Assembly (NCBI GenBank): GCA_032358165.1
Contig: JAALGY010000061.1
Location: 1,550,001-1,614,000 of the forward strand
DNA length: 64,000 nt
DNA from: Diplosphaera chodatii
Taxonomy: Eukaryota > Chlorophyta > Trebouxiophyceae > Prasiolales > Stichococcaceae
Reading direction: 5' to 3'
Shown piece after piece: positions 36,160 to 47,938 of the stretch. Position 1 is the stretch's first letter. Every line of letters starts with the position of its first letter. A program made the translations under genes and the position numbers. The notes beneath the pieces were generated by a model, which saw only the letters and a list, made by a program, of their open reading frames with translations, did no database searches and was not told where the DNA came from.

Positions 36160-39100
36160 TTACAGCGGGTTGAACGCCGCGCCATCCGGCACAGCATTTC
36201 CGATGCTCCGGTCGCGCAGCAGGGCGTTCAGCAGGTACAGCCACACGTGGTACGCCGACGGACTGCACCAGTGCGTGCACTCCCCGGTCTTGTGCACATC
36301 CCACAGCGGCACCTGCGCGGGCGGACACAGCAGCCGTCAGGCACCGCGGCATGCATGGAGCACGGCACCTGTGCTGCACGAGGCACCTGTGCAGCCGTTT
36401 GCTGACTGCAAGCTCCTGAGCAGCCGTCTGCTAGCTGCAAGCATATGCCCATGCTGACTGCAAGCATATGCCCACGGTAGGGCGGTGCGGTGGCTGAGCG
36501 CCTAGCATCCCGACAGCGACCCAACAGCTGTCGAGCAGCCTGCCATGCGACACCTCTCAGTGCCCTATGCTCGCGGCGCCAACCGGGGCTCACCGTGGCG
36601 TTCCATGTGTCCAGCACCGGCCACCCCGCCGCCTCCACCTCGGGCGCTGCCAGCGTGTTGTACGGGCCGCCCTGAGTGGTCTGCCAGTCCCCCTGCACAG
36701 CACACGACACAGGGTGTCCAGCAACTCAGCGGCCGATGCCAGGCGGCCGCGGACTGGTCCTGTGATCCGGCAGTGGGCAGGCAGGCAGCCAGATCAAGGG
36801 CCAGACGCAGGCCCTCGAAATTGTCAGCAGCCACAGCGCTCACCTCATACCATGCCGTCAGCGGCTGGCACTGCTTCCCCAGCTCCTTGGGATCGTACCC
36901 CCCCTGGGCTGTGGCGAAGTGCTGAACAGGCGTCGTCATCCAGATAATCGTCGGCAGCTGCGCCTGCAGCATTGCAGCCTGGTGTCATGGTAGGCGCTTC
37001 AACATTCACTGTGTGAGCAGACGATGCTGCCATGCTGTAGCTGCAAGCATGGTGCACAGCAGGGAGCTAGCTCAGCCACATGTGAGGGTGGCAGGCAACA
37101 CCCCATGCTCCTTCCGCCGCCACGCTCACCTTGTGCTGCTGACAGTAGGTTGCGACAGCGTTGATGTGGTCGAGGTACTGCTGGCCCCTGGAGTGCGCGT
37201 TGAAGTGCAGCCCGAAGTTCAGCACCATGATGTCGCCGGGCAGCTGCTCCCCCCGCACGTGTACCAGCGCCGGCAGCACATGCTGCGAGATCTGCCCGCC
37301 GTCATCTGCCCGGATCTGCGCAGCACGGACGTAGTGTGTGATGATGCTGCTGCTCATCAGTTGCACCTCATCTGGTCTGTGCCACAGAGGACTCAGGCTG
37401 TGAGAATGACCCAGCTGATGCTCACAGCAAGCGTTCAAGAGTGCCAAGTGGTTTACTGACGATGACGTGGGACTTGTTCCCTGTCATCAGGGAAGTGCAT
37501 TGTGCAGTGCGACGATCGGGAATCATGCGTACCGCGCAGACGCGGGTGTTGTTGCGCAGGTGGAGGCAGGAGGGCGTCACAAACACCGGCCAGGAGACCC
37601 CGGAGAGCTCCTGCGGGCACCTCATAAACATGGTCACTGAAGGGGGCAAGAAGAATCAGCTGACTGCTGGAGGCCTTGTGTCCCGCAGTTGCGCCCCATG
37701 CTCGGGGCTGTAAACTTACACTCCTCTAGTGCAGCGACACAGTGGCAAACGTCTCCAGCACACGAGTGCTGACCCTGCCAGATGCACCTGGGATGCACAG
37801 CCCAGAGCCGGGTACCCCACCTGGACCATTTTCGTGTCATTTGTGACGCCGCGCCGCTGCAAATCGACAGCGTACCGCCGCAGGAAGCACTCCGCGGAGT
37901 AGTACCAGTGCCACGTCTGCGAGTCGCCCACGAGCCACAGCGTGCGGCCTGCACATGCAGTCGAAGCAAGGCAGTCAGGGTGCGCCGGTCTGAAGCAATG
38001 TCAGCATGCAGTGTCGCCCCAGCACCAGCCAGCGCTGGAGATCGTGCCTACCATGCGCATCGTTTCCCATCCGTTGTCAAGGAGGTGTCACATGACACAA
38101 CAGGCAGTCCTCGCATCTAGCTCTTCCACCACAACCTTGAGCCAGATGTGTGATTTGTGTTGATGATGAGCCAAATGTGTTGATTGCATTGATGATGAAG
38201 TAAATCTATGGTACGAGGCTTTCAGGGTCACAACACCAGCATTACTCACCGCTGATGCGGGTCCAGAGCTCCTCAGGCATGAAGCCCTCGAAGTTGAAGC
38301 CCTGGCGCCGGTACTCTGCCAGGTGCGCCTCCATCGCCCCAGGCGGCGCCATCTCTGCGCAGTGGCGGCCCTCGTACTGGCACACCCCGCAGCACACCAT
38401 GGGCTCCCCTGTAGGGTTTGCGACGGCCCTGCACATATGATATGAGCGTGGGTACATGGTCAGCCAATCAGCAGTCGAGCTTTCAGGCATGTCCTAGTAT
38501 GATCCTCTGGCCTGTGGGTCTTGGATCGTGAACACCCAAGGGTCTACAAAGCGGTTGACGCCCTGCCCCACAGGCATAGGGTGACTGCGCGGGCCATGGC
38601 AGCTACACCACGCATGGGCCACTGATCAGCTGCTACATGCGGAATCTGGAACCATGCAGAATCTCCAGCGGGCAAGGTGCTCTCCACCTGGCTCTGTCCT
38701 TGGGGTCTGGCACCAGCGCCGTGCTGTCGCAGTGCCTGCAGGGTCAGGTTGGAAACTGCTCTCTGCAGCGCGGGCTTGAAACACGGCAAGCTTGAGCTGG
38801 GGAGCTGCCGGGGAGCTGCGGTGGCTGGCACAAGGATGCATGACATCTACCAGGCTCACCCGCATGCCTCCTCGGCCGTCGGCTGCGCGCCTGCGTCGAA
38901 GAGGTACGGCAGGCGGCGGTCGCGGCGCGCCTCCGCCGCTTCCAGCTGCGGCGGGAAGTCGGGTCCGCCGTCAGGCCTGCGGGGGCAGGTGGGTTCAGAG
39001 GCGCCGCTACCCCAAAGCAAAACTGCGCACCACTGGCTGGATGCTAGACTGGTAGGCAGGTCCGCTGGGGTCACAGAGCGCCTGAACTGGCAGAAACTTC

Positions 39101-39256
39101 ACCATCTGACCTGAGCTGCCTCCACCGTCCGCGGCCGCCCAGCACCGGGAGTGCCTCTGCCCAGGCGTACGCACCGCCACTGCCAGGAAGCACGCCGGCC
39201 CAGCCCACCAGCGTGATGGCGGCTGCCAGCGCCAGGCTGATCCACACCACGCGCAT
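36160..39256 (-). CDS. PC-esterase / TBL-like glycan acyltransferase-esterase family protein, type II membrane anchor
   Basis: Nine exons give 445 residues: 39256-39111, 38976-38860, 38428-38250, 37948-37821, 37610-37457, 37371-37130, 36963-36844, 36692-36594, 36312-36160. Residues 4-24 form a signal anchor (VVWISLALAAAITLVGWAGVL), so the enzyme should face the Golgi lumen. A Cys-rich region (CCGVCQYEGRHC) precedes the GDS motif in RTLWLVGDSQTWHW (S157), and the protein ends with GECTHWCSPSAYHVWLYLLN, the terminal His block of the PC-esterase/TBL clan. These families O-acetylate or deacetylate cell-wall or glycoprotein glycans; the substrate cannot be told. The catalytic Asp of the usual D-x-x-H is Glu here (E406-x-x-H409). 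The sixth exon acceptor (37371) is the least certain. Family call good, activity inferred. Confidence 0.8.
36396..36474. repeat. Short imperfect tandem repeats in the last intron of the PC-esterase gene
   Basis: A 17-bp unit occurs identically at 36435-36451 and 36458-36474, and a diverged copy of its start occurs near 36400. They sit in the intron before the final exon. Confidence 0.8.
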
Positions 39257-40063
39257 TGCGAAGGTGCGCTGCTCTGGTGCATGCGATGCCGCCGCATTCG
39301 CAACGGCCGTGAGCTGCTGCGGCAGGAGCGAAGTGACGGTGCTGCGCCAGTCTGCGGTGGACCAGACGGTCCTGCATGTGGCACAATTGCCGCTTGCATG
39401 CGAGAGGTATGGTCAGCTGCTCACTGAACGAACTCAAGGAGCATGTGCTGGCCATTCATAGAATGCACAGTACCTGGGCCTGGCGCGCCCTATGGTGCCT
39501 GACGACAGCTCTGACTCACGCCTTCAAGTTCCAGACTCCTGAATCTGACTGCCAGCGCTTTGTTATCTGCACCGATGGGCTGATATGCTGCAACCTGCGT
39601 GGATCATGGTTTGAAGAGTTTGAACTCAAAAGATGGTGCCTCGCGGTGATGGAACGCATGCTGCTATCATCGATCATTGCTCTGAGTGCAGCTCGTCATG
39701 CATCGTGCAACTGGGAGATGCGAGTCTGCGCGTGCTGGAGCATGTCTCTCTGGCAAAACCTACCGTACCCACGTGTGTTGCACTTTTGGAGGCAGCTCCG
39801 AGACCGAGCATCCTGGATTGCAGTGTCCAGCTGCGCCTGCCAGTTGCGGGCCAAACTGATCAGCCTACGGACTGACACTCACGCTTTCTGGATCGTGAGA
39901 TTGGGCAAGGCATTAAGCCAGCATAATCTTATTGACTGGTCCTCTGCAGGAGCTACAGCCATTGCTGATTGCCTTTGGCCAGCCTCGGTACTCATTGAGC
40001 AAGTGTGATCGTCAGCTGAAAGCCATTTGGGCATGCCGGCAATCATCAACAGGTGCAGTGGCA
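39257..40063. promoter_or_regulatory. Divergent intergenic region (PC-esterase-like / HEATR6-like)
   Basis: 807 bp between two divergent start codons. A 210-codon plus-strand frame (39376-40008) exists here, but its base composition is like the introns, it has no recognisable domain and it does not splice into the downstream gene, so I treat the region as promoter and 5' UTR sequence. Confidence 0.5.
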
Positions 40064-43000
40064 ATGCCCCCAGCGGGTGCAGGCGCTGACGATGCTGCGC
40101 AGCGGCTCTGCCTGCAGCTGCGCAGCTGGACAAGCGGCACGGCAAGGGACAGACAAACATACGCAAAGCTACGCCAGAGCCTGCAGACGTTTGCACACTC
40201 CGAAGTGCAGGCAAGGCACCAAGCACAGCCCGCATCCCCTGCGCATCATTGCTGAGCTGTCTTGGTGATCTCAATGGCCCCGATCGTGGCAGTGGCGCGG
40301 CTGTAGCTGCCAATGATATGCGTGTCGACCGCTACCATCAGGTGCCAGGGGGTCAGAGGCATGTGCTGGTGTCTGCGCTCGCATCCTGCTGCAGCCTCGA
40401 GCTGCGCACCGCGGCTCGCAGCCCCAGCGCAGCGCCTGGGCAGTCCAGCAGCGTCCTATCCGGCAGCCACGACCCAGCAGGCCAGGCGACCGTCGGCCCA
40501 GGCAGCGCATGCACGGGCGCCCACAGCGAGCTGCTGCGGCTGTGCGTCTCCGCCCTCGGGCGCGCTGCCAGCACAGCCGCTGGCGGCAAGGAAACAGCAG
40601 CCGCTCCTGCCAGAACAACGGCTGCAGACGTTTCATGCAATGGTGGTGCAGCCAAGGCCGTTGCACAGGATGCGATGACATGCCTCGTGACGGTGCTCGA
40701 AGCGTGCATCGGCGGCAGCGCCAGGCCGCTCGCCGACCCTGCGGCGAGCTCCTTCTACTGGACGCTCACCAGAGCACTGCGCCTGCTGATGCCCGAGGTC
40801 CGTGGCGGATGAACCACTTTGACAGACCTCACGCCGCCTGCGGCCAAGCATACAAGCAGGTCGTGCGTGTGCACGCGTGTGAAGACCCTGCAGGTGTGCC
40901 TTTCTGGCACTATTGGCACAACCCATTCCCGATGATGCCTGCCGACCTGCAGGGATTGCAGCCGCAGCACATCGCGCCGCTGGTCGCGTGCCTGCGCAAG
41001 TGCCTGCGCTACGGCGTCCAGCCGCAGCACCCGCCATTCGGCAGCCTCGGCAGCGGCAGCGGCCTGCCTGTGGGCGGTCCGCCCTCGAGGCCAGCAGCGC
41101 CCGCGCCCCTGCTCCAGCCCCAGGGTGGCCAACCGCCTGGCGCCTACCGACCCCCGCAGCGCCGGGCCTCGCCCTGCGATGGTGAGCTACATAACTTCAA
41201 CCGCCGTGACACAGCATCGGGCAACACCACTGAGCATTCGCAGGTCGCCCTACCTTGCATGGACTGCTGCACGCCCAAAGCTAGGCATCGTCCTACTGCA
41301 TTCCTGCTGATGCATGCAGCGGCAAGGTGGTCCGACAGCGACAGCGCATCGGACTCCGGCAGCAGCAGCGACGGCGGCGGCGGCGGCGGCGCCGACCGCC
41401 TGCGCGGGGCCAGAGTCCGGCGCGGCGCGCTGTCGGCGCTTGCGGCGGCGGCGGCGGCGGAGCCGAAAGCGCTGCACGGCCACTGGGCGGCGCTGCTGCC
41501 CAGAGCGCCGGCGGCTGCGGCCCGGGCTGACGTCGCGCCGACGCTGGCGGACGTGCTGCTGTTCGACCCGCAGCCCCAGGTGTGTTGAAGGCATCGATTC
41601 TGCTACATGTGTGCAGGGGTGAGCGAGATCTGTGTGTACCCTTCCCTGGCAGTGAGGCCTGACCTCATGCGGCTCATTTACATGCTGCATACATGCGCAC
41701 AGCCTGACGCAGTCTGGTATGGCCTGGTGCCTGTGTGCTGCCATGAGCGATCTCGTGCGCACTTGCAGGTGCGAGCCGCTGCAGCGCTGGCCGTGGGCGC
41801 GCTGCTGGAGCCGGCCGCCTCGCGCGCCTACCTGGGCATCGCCGAAGTGCGGCCGGCGGACCGGCAGCCCGCCAGGTGCGCGGCGTCTGGGCTGCTGCTG
41901 CATGCCCACGTCCGACCCGGGGGAGCCTGCCTGTCAATGGCAATGGTGAACAGACAACAGGCAGCAGCCAAGGATGGCTGCCGTGCGCCATGGCTGCTCA
42001 GGCGGACGTCGGAAGGATCATTGATGGAGGTTGCAACTTCCTCATCACAAGTCGGGGCCTACCACGTTCACCTAGGCTGTGGACCGTATGCTGTCCTGGC
42101 AGGGTGGTCCCCCCTCTGTGGGGTGCAGCAAGCTGAAAGGCGCTGCAGTGTGAAGGGGTTGCGGTACATCATTACCAGACTGGCACAGGCAGAACTGGGA
42201 TGACGGGCTGCTGTGTGAAGTCCCGAAGCTGTGGGTTGAGGTTTCTAGGCTCATGGGCGCCTCATTGTCGTCATCTGGGCTTGCCCTGATGTGCCCTGCC
42301 CTGATCAGCGGCCAGCTTGTACCGCCAGACAGCGGTACGGCGGCCGGCGCATTGTACTGGGCGCCACAGTGGCGCCAGTGGGCGTGGGAGGGTGGCCCCA
42401 AACAGCGTTTATGGGCCATACCTTGTGAGGTGACCAGCCACCAGATTTTGCAAACCGGTGCTCTATGCGGTGCAGAGATAGTGGAATGGAGCACTGTGCG
42501 GTGAAACATAATTTGGGCGGAAGTGAATTGGAATTGCCGCCATTTTGCTGGCTGATTTTAGAGTCAAGGAGCGGTGCCCAGCCCCGGCGTCCACCTGTGC
42601 AGGGGCTTCACGCCGCTGTCGGAGCTGCTGGGGCAGGTGGCGGTGGCGACGCACGACGCGCTGCTGCGGGCGGCCGCCGTGCCGGACCGGGCGGCCGGCG
42701 GCTGGATGGAGGCCCATGCTGCTGCGGCCGGCGACCTGCCTGGTCGCGGCGCTGGCGTCGGCGCCAGCAGCACTGGCGGCTGGCACGCAGCTTGCTTGCA
42801 GCCGGGCAGCGGCGGCAGAGGGTTTGCCATCCAGCAGCTGCCGCCGCACAGTGCCGCGGTGCAGGCCGCTGCGCTGCGGGCGCTGGCGGCGTTCCTGGCC
42901 GCGGCCCCCCTGCAGCGGCTGCCGCTGGACCTGCTGCCGTCCTGCATCACGGTGCTCTTCCCTTCTGATGCGATTTGGCATGCCAGATATACCACCCAGG

Positions 43001-46000
43001 CATGAATTGCCGACAGCTGCAGCAGGGGCCGCGATGTGTGCCAACCGTAGGGGGTTGACTGTTGGACACCTACTTGGGCAAGCCTACGGCTTCGAATGCT
43101 TGGGGCTAGCGGAAGCGCCCTGCTGTAACTTTTCTATATATCACCTACACCGTGTGCCACACTGTCAGACGGTGGTATGCCACACGCGTCTGCAGGTGCT
43201 GCAGGGAGTCCTGGCCGCAGAAGCGGACGCGGGCAGCAGGGCCGACGCCGCGGTGCAGCTGGCCGGGCTGCAGTGCCTGGCGGCCGCCCTGCGCACGCCG
43301 GCAGCCGCGTCCGCGGCAGCGCTCCCGCAGGCCCCGCCGGCAGCGCAGCACGCCACGGCCCCCGGCGATGGCGCCAGCCGCTACGCGGGCGCACTGGCGC
43401 AGCGACCCACCCCGCAGCGGACGCAGCCGGTCGGCGGCCTGGCGGCTTTGCTGCTGAGCACAGCTTCTGGTGAGATTACTTGCTCTACTGACATTACCTG
43501 ACTTCCACAACGTGGCCGTGCTGTGGCAATGTTGTCCAGCAGGCATACTGCTGTCCTGAGGCCCTCACATATGCAACCCTCGGGATCAGCACAGGGTGCA
43601 GGCAGCCTCATGACAGCTCCATCGCTTCTCCTGCAGCAGGCGAGCCGCCTGTGGGCCCCGCGGCATGGGCGGCGCTCGGCGCCCTGGCGGCGGCCAGCTG
43701 GGCGGCGGTGCTGCCGGCTGCGGACCGAATGCTGGCCACTGCGGGGCAGCTGGTGGCTTGCTGCGGCCAAACCCCTGCCAGCGGCGGCAGCACCCAACCC
43801 CGGAGCGGCAGTCCGCCGGAAGCCGCGGCAGTGGCGGCTGTCAGGGCTGTGTCCCAGCTGCTGGCTGCGGTTGCACAGTCCGGTGCCGGCGGCAGCGCCG
43901 ACGGCGATGACGTCCCCATCAACGCCAGCACCCCCGGCCCAGCCACCCGCAGCCCAGTGAGCACGAGGCCGTGCAGCCCTGCAGCGGGTCGAGTCGGCAC
44001 TGCGGGGTGGGTCCCCAGCGCCGCTGCTGGTGTCCAGGTGCCGCCGGCGCTGGCTGCGCTGCCGGCAGCGCAGGCAGCGCTGCTGTGGCAAGATGCTGCG
44101 GACCGGGTGCTACACCAGGTGCGCGCCTGTGCTGCGGACTGCTCCTGTGCAACCGTACTGAACGCCCAGCCGCTCTTCAAAAGCATGCGCGTTGGTGCAT
44201 GTATGTCATGGTCCCACTATGAGGCCTGCTCAGTGCAGATTTGAACGCAGCAGATGCGGCGGCCACTTGTATGGGCCATGTGTGCATCATGCACTGCGCA
44301 CAAGCGCGGAAACGACTCTTCAGTCCGCTGATTCGTACCAGCCTGCATGCAGGCTCTGCAGCTCCCGGACCCAGCCGTCCAGGTGGCGGCAATTGCAGGG
44401 CTGGCGGCGCTGTCGGACGCAACGCACGCTGCGCTGGATCCAGCGCAGCAGGCGCGGCTGTGGGCGGCCGCCTCCGCCCCACTGGCGGCGGGTGCGGGGC
44501 CTCGGGGGCGGCCGGCGGCCGTGCGGGCGGCTACCGCGCGAGCGCTCGGGGCCCTGGCGGCGCTGCCGTCCTTCGTGCAGACGCAGCTAGGTGAGGCTTC
44601 CTGCTTGCCGGCCTGCCGCCGATCTTGTGCCACTCCGCCGCAGTGGATGGTGTCTACGAGCTGTGGTCTCAGGTTTTCCACCTAGCTGTGGAGGGTGCCT
44701 CCTCCCGTGCTGGCGCCCTTGCCTGCCTGCGACACCGCACAACTCTGGGCGCCCAACCAGCGCACCGAACATGCTGACCTGGAGCCGTCGCACCCCACGC
44801 CGCCAGGTGCGGAGGCCGGCGGCGCGGCGGCGGTCCTGGACAAAGCACTGCACAGCGGCCCGCTGGTTGTCTGCGCCGCAGCAGCCGCCGGCCTGGCGGC
44901 CCTCAGCGAGACCCTGGCGCGCCTGGGCAGCAGCGCCGGGGGCTCTGGCGACAGCCCAGCCGCAGGGGCGGCCGTGGCGGCGGTCCCGGGGGGCGCGCCC
45001 GCTGCGGCCCGCCCCGGGGCGCGGCTGGGCCGCGCCACCTGGCTGCGCCTGCTCCAAGGCGGGCGCCCTCCCAAGCTGCCTGCAGTGCTGCTGCGCTGAT
45101 TCTGAAGCTCAGTCTCTAAGCGGCACCCACCATACCGCAGCGTGCTTAAATGCAAAGCGGCAAGGGTTGTGGCCGTTGAACCTGTAATTTGGAGGCTGTA
45201 GGTTTACAGACAGGCGGCCTGCTGCGATGCTGCAGGCGCCACAGCCGCTGCCAGGCACGCCAACGGCGACAAGGTCGCCTGCCACGGGCTGCGCGCCCTG
45301 GGGCACCTGCTGGCGATACCCCTCGCTGCCGTTGCCGGCGGTGTGGCAGAGCCGTCGGCCGTGCAGCACCCTCTGCAGGTGCTGCTTGCGTCCGTGCTCA
45401 TTCACAGCAAGCATTTGCAGATGTGCTGCTTTGCATTGGTGCTGCTTTGCATTGGTGCTGCTTTGTATATGGGGCTTCAGGCAGGGCACACCATGTTCTC
45501 ATGATGCTGTGTACGGCCCTGTACAACGGTGCAGTGTGAATGGGGGATGGCCAGGCAGTGTTGCCTGTGCACACTGATCCACCGGTGGTGCTGGGCCGCA
45601 GGTGCTGACCCGTGCACTCGACAGCAGCACGCCCAAGGCGCAGTGGAACGCCGCCGCCGCCGCCGCGCGCGTGTTCGGCGCCGAGGGCGGCATTGTGGCG
45701 GCGGCGCCGGCGGCGGCTGCCGACCTGCCGCAGCTGGTCGCAGCAGCCGCCGCGGTGCTACAGGGCAGCCTCAGCTCGAAGGCCCGCATGCAGGTGCTGG
45801 TAGCTGCTGAGCTGCTGCCGCTGGGGATCTGTCACAATAACACTTGCACATGGATGAGCTGGTGCACGCTGCTGTTCAGCGTCACATATGTATTTGAAGT
45901 GATGTGGTGCGGGCAGTGATCACGAGTGACATCCCTGGCTTGAGTCCAAAATGGTAAGCCAACAAGAGAATGACGCACGCGCATGCAGGCAGCGGCGGCG

Positions 46001-46414
46001 CTGGCGGCAGCAGCTGCCCTGCCGGCCGCGATCATGCCGCGCACAGCGCTTAAGGCAGCCCTGCAGCAGGTCTGCAAGGCCCAGGGCCTGGGCGGGGGCG
46101 GCAGCGTCGGCTCTGGCGGCGATGGCCCTGGCAGCTCCGGCGGCCGCGATGGCACTATAGGCGGCACTGCGGGGCCTGCAGACCAGGCCCAGCAGCCCAC
46201 GAGCTTACCACCCGTGGGCCACGGGCCCAGTCAGTCCGCTCCTGCTGCGCCGGGCGCCGTTGCGAACGCAGCGGCTCGGCCGGGTGCTGGGGCGCAGCTG
46301 CCGACGGCGGCGGAGCTGCGCTACAGGGCCGCCCTCGCCGCGCAGCTGGAGACGGCGCGCGTGGCGCTGGAGACTGCCCTGGAGCGGCCCCCAGCACCCA
46401 CTTCGGACCTCTGA
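40064..46414 (+). CDS. HEATR6-like HEAT-repeat protein
   Basis: Fourteen in-phase exons give ~1198 residues, close to human HEATR6 (1181). HEATR6 proteins are poorly characterised helical scaffolds. Shared landmarks in order: an N-terminal helical region, an acidic Ser-rich linker (RWSDSDSASDSGSS), the DUF4042-like block (DVLLFDPQPQVRAAAALAVGALLE), RGFTPLSELLGQVAVATHDALL, VRAATARALGALAALPSFV, DKVACHGLRALGHLLAIPL, a KAQWNAAAAAARVFG repeat and a final LRYRAALAAQLETARVALE helix. Exons: 40064-40204, 40342-40797, 40953-41181, 41320-41579, 41769-41875, 42603-42951, 43196-43469, 43640-44118, 44353-44590, 44644-44694, 44807-45058, 45236-45378, 45602-45793, 45989-46414. The intron after exon 11 has a GC donor that alignment to the animal protein supports. 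Exon 1 could end six bases later at a GC donor. Confidence 0.87.
45425..45465. repeat. 16-bp tandem repeat (2.6 copies) in a HEATR6-like intron
   Basis: The unit at 45425-45440 is repeated exactly at 45441-45456, with nine more bases of a third copy. It lies about 45 bp after the donor of exon 12. Confidence 0.9.
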
Positions 46415-46926
46415 GGCCCGTGAAGGTGAGGTGCCTGCACCCTTGACTATGGGAGGTGGCGCTGCTTGCCTCGGCAGCGCAGCCGCCCTTACAGCATCTG
46501 TCAGCAGGGTGGTGCGATGGGGTGTGGCTGCCTGCTGGGCAGCGTGGCAGAAGGAGGCTACAGCAGGGCGTTGGAGGTTGCGGTACAGTCTGCAACGTGG
46601 CAGGGGCCGCAGGTGTTGTCCTGCCGCCCCTGGCCGCGGGGCCATGGCGGCCAAGATCTAGGATTGGAGCTTTTATCACGTTGAACGCTCCAGTTGGTTC
46701 GGAGATGGCCTAACGCCGGAGACATGTCACAGCTGGCTCCACCTTGTGTGCAATTGGATCATACCTGGGGTTAGCGCAGCGGCCTGAGGGCTGCCACCTT
46801 GCATGTGCAAGGTTCAGCGCCAAAGTTGGCCCCGACTGTGCTAGGACTCTGAAAGGTACAGGATCTGAGCACGCAATGCGCCTGTCTGCGCTGCAGGCAC
46901 GTGTGCACATGCTGCAGCCGCCCGTA

Positions 46927-46953
46927 AGCAGCAGCAGCAGCAGCAGCAGCAGC
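46927..46953. repeat. (AGC)9 microsatellite
   Basis: Nine perfect AGC units in non-coding sequence between the two convergent genes. Confidence 0.95.
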
Positions 46954-47330
46954 ATTGGCAGGCACTATCTGACCAAATCGCGCAGGGGCGGCCCCCACCG
47001 TTGCAGCATCATGCTCAGCAGGAGCAATCACGACTGCAGTACCAGAGCCAGCGAATGAGGTTGCGTACCAGCTGCACCAGATGCTGAGTCAGTAACCAGA
47101 AGGCATGCAGCCTGCAACGTGCCTTCTAATCAGATGAAAATCCTCGCCTTTGACCTGATAGGCAGACCGAACACATGTCCAGTTGGTGTGAGGGAACTTC
47201 CCTCCTCGGGGGCCAATAGCTATTTGAAGTTGCCTGCTTGTAAGCACCCAGCAGCACAACTGGCGACTTCGTTGAGATGTGCGTGTGCTGTACGCCTAGA
47301 ATCTCAGCTGCTCCACGTGAACTAATGTAT

Positions 47331-47335
47331 TTACA
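47331..47335 (-). terminator. Candidate poly(A) signal of the RR-TZF gene
   Basis: TTACA on the plus strand (TGTAA on the minus) about 600 nt beyond the stop. It is the first such motif I find downstream of the gene. Confidence 0.35.
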
Positions 47336-47938
47336 GCAGTGTATAACAGTAGGACGCCCTCAGATGGCGGGTGTTTGAATCAAACCATATCAACACTCGT
47401 GTCACAGAACTCTGTGCGCGCGTGTGATTGATGTCAGTGCAAACGGTGAGTATGTTGTGCTGCAGCCAAGCCAGCTGTAAGCTGCACTGCAATGCTGCCA
47501 GTTGGGGCGCATACCGTACATATGAAGGGTTGAAGCCTTCCCAAAACTCATGATGAAGTGGCAACACTTGTTCACGAGGCGGAGATGGCCCTCAATGACC
47601 GTCGCTTGGCGCTTGCACGTGACCCATTGCTACAGTGCTGATGTCTCCTGACCCCTGCACTGAGACTGGCAGGCGAACTTCATTCTTCTGTGCCACTTGC
47701 GAGGGGCTGCCGGTAGCACAGCAAAGGTGCGAGGCTGTGGTAGGTGTGGGCGCCAGGCGCTCCTCCGCATCTCAGCGGCAAAGAATGCTTTGCAGCTTCT
47801 TTGGCAGCCACTCCTGCGCACATGCAGAATGCAGCAGATGGCTCCACAACGAGCACGATCTATAGCACAAGTGCCAGGCTCGCCAGACGGCCTTGAATTA
47901 CGATTGTACAGCAGAGTGCTGAAGGACTGCCCTGCACC

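Larger units (their letters stand above)
46415..47938. other. Spacer between convergent HEATR6-like and RR-TZF genes
   Basis: About 1.5 kb that should hold both 3' UTRs. It contains an (AGC)9 tract at 46927-46953 and TGTAA motifs at 47239-47243 (+) and 47331-47335 (-). A plus frame at 46744-47058 encodes a Ser run through the AGC tract, but nothing around it looks coding. Confidence 0.5.

Noticed and set aside
39376..40008. 210-codon plus-strand ORF upstream of the HEATR6-like gene
   Set aside because: Intron-like composition, many Cys and Trp codons, no domain and no in-phase splice to the downstream gene.
46748..46830. A-box-like TAGCGCAGCGG followed by GGTTCAGCGCC, a possible tRNA
   Set aside because: The second box lacks the conserved TTCGA core and no cloverleaf folds.
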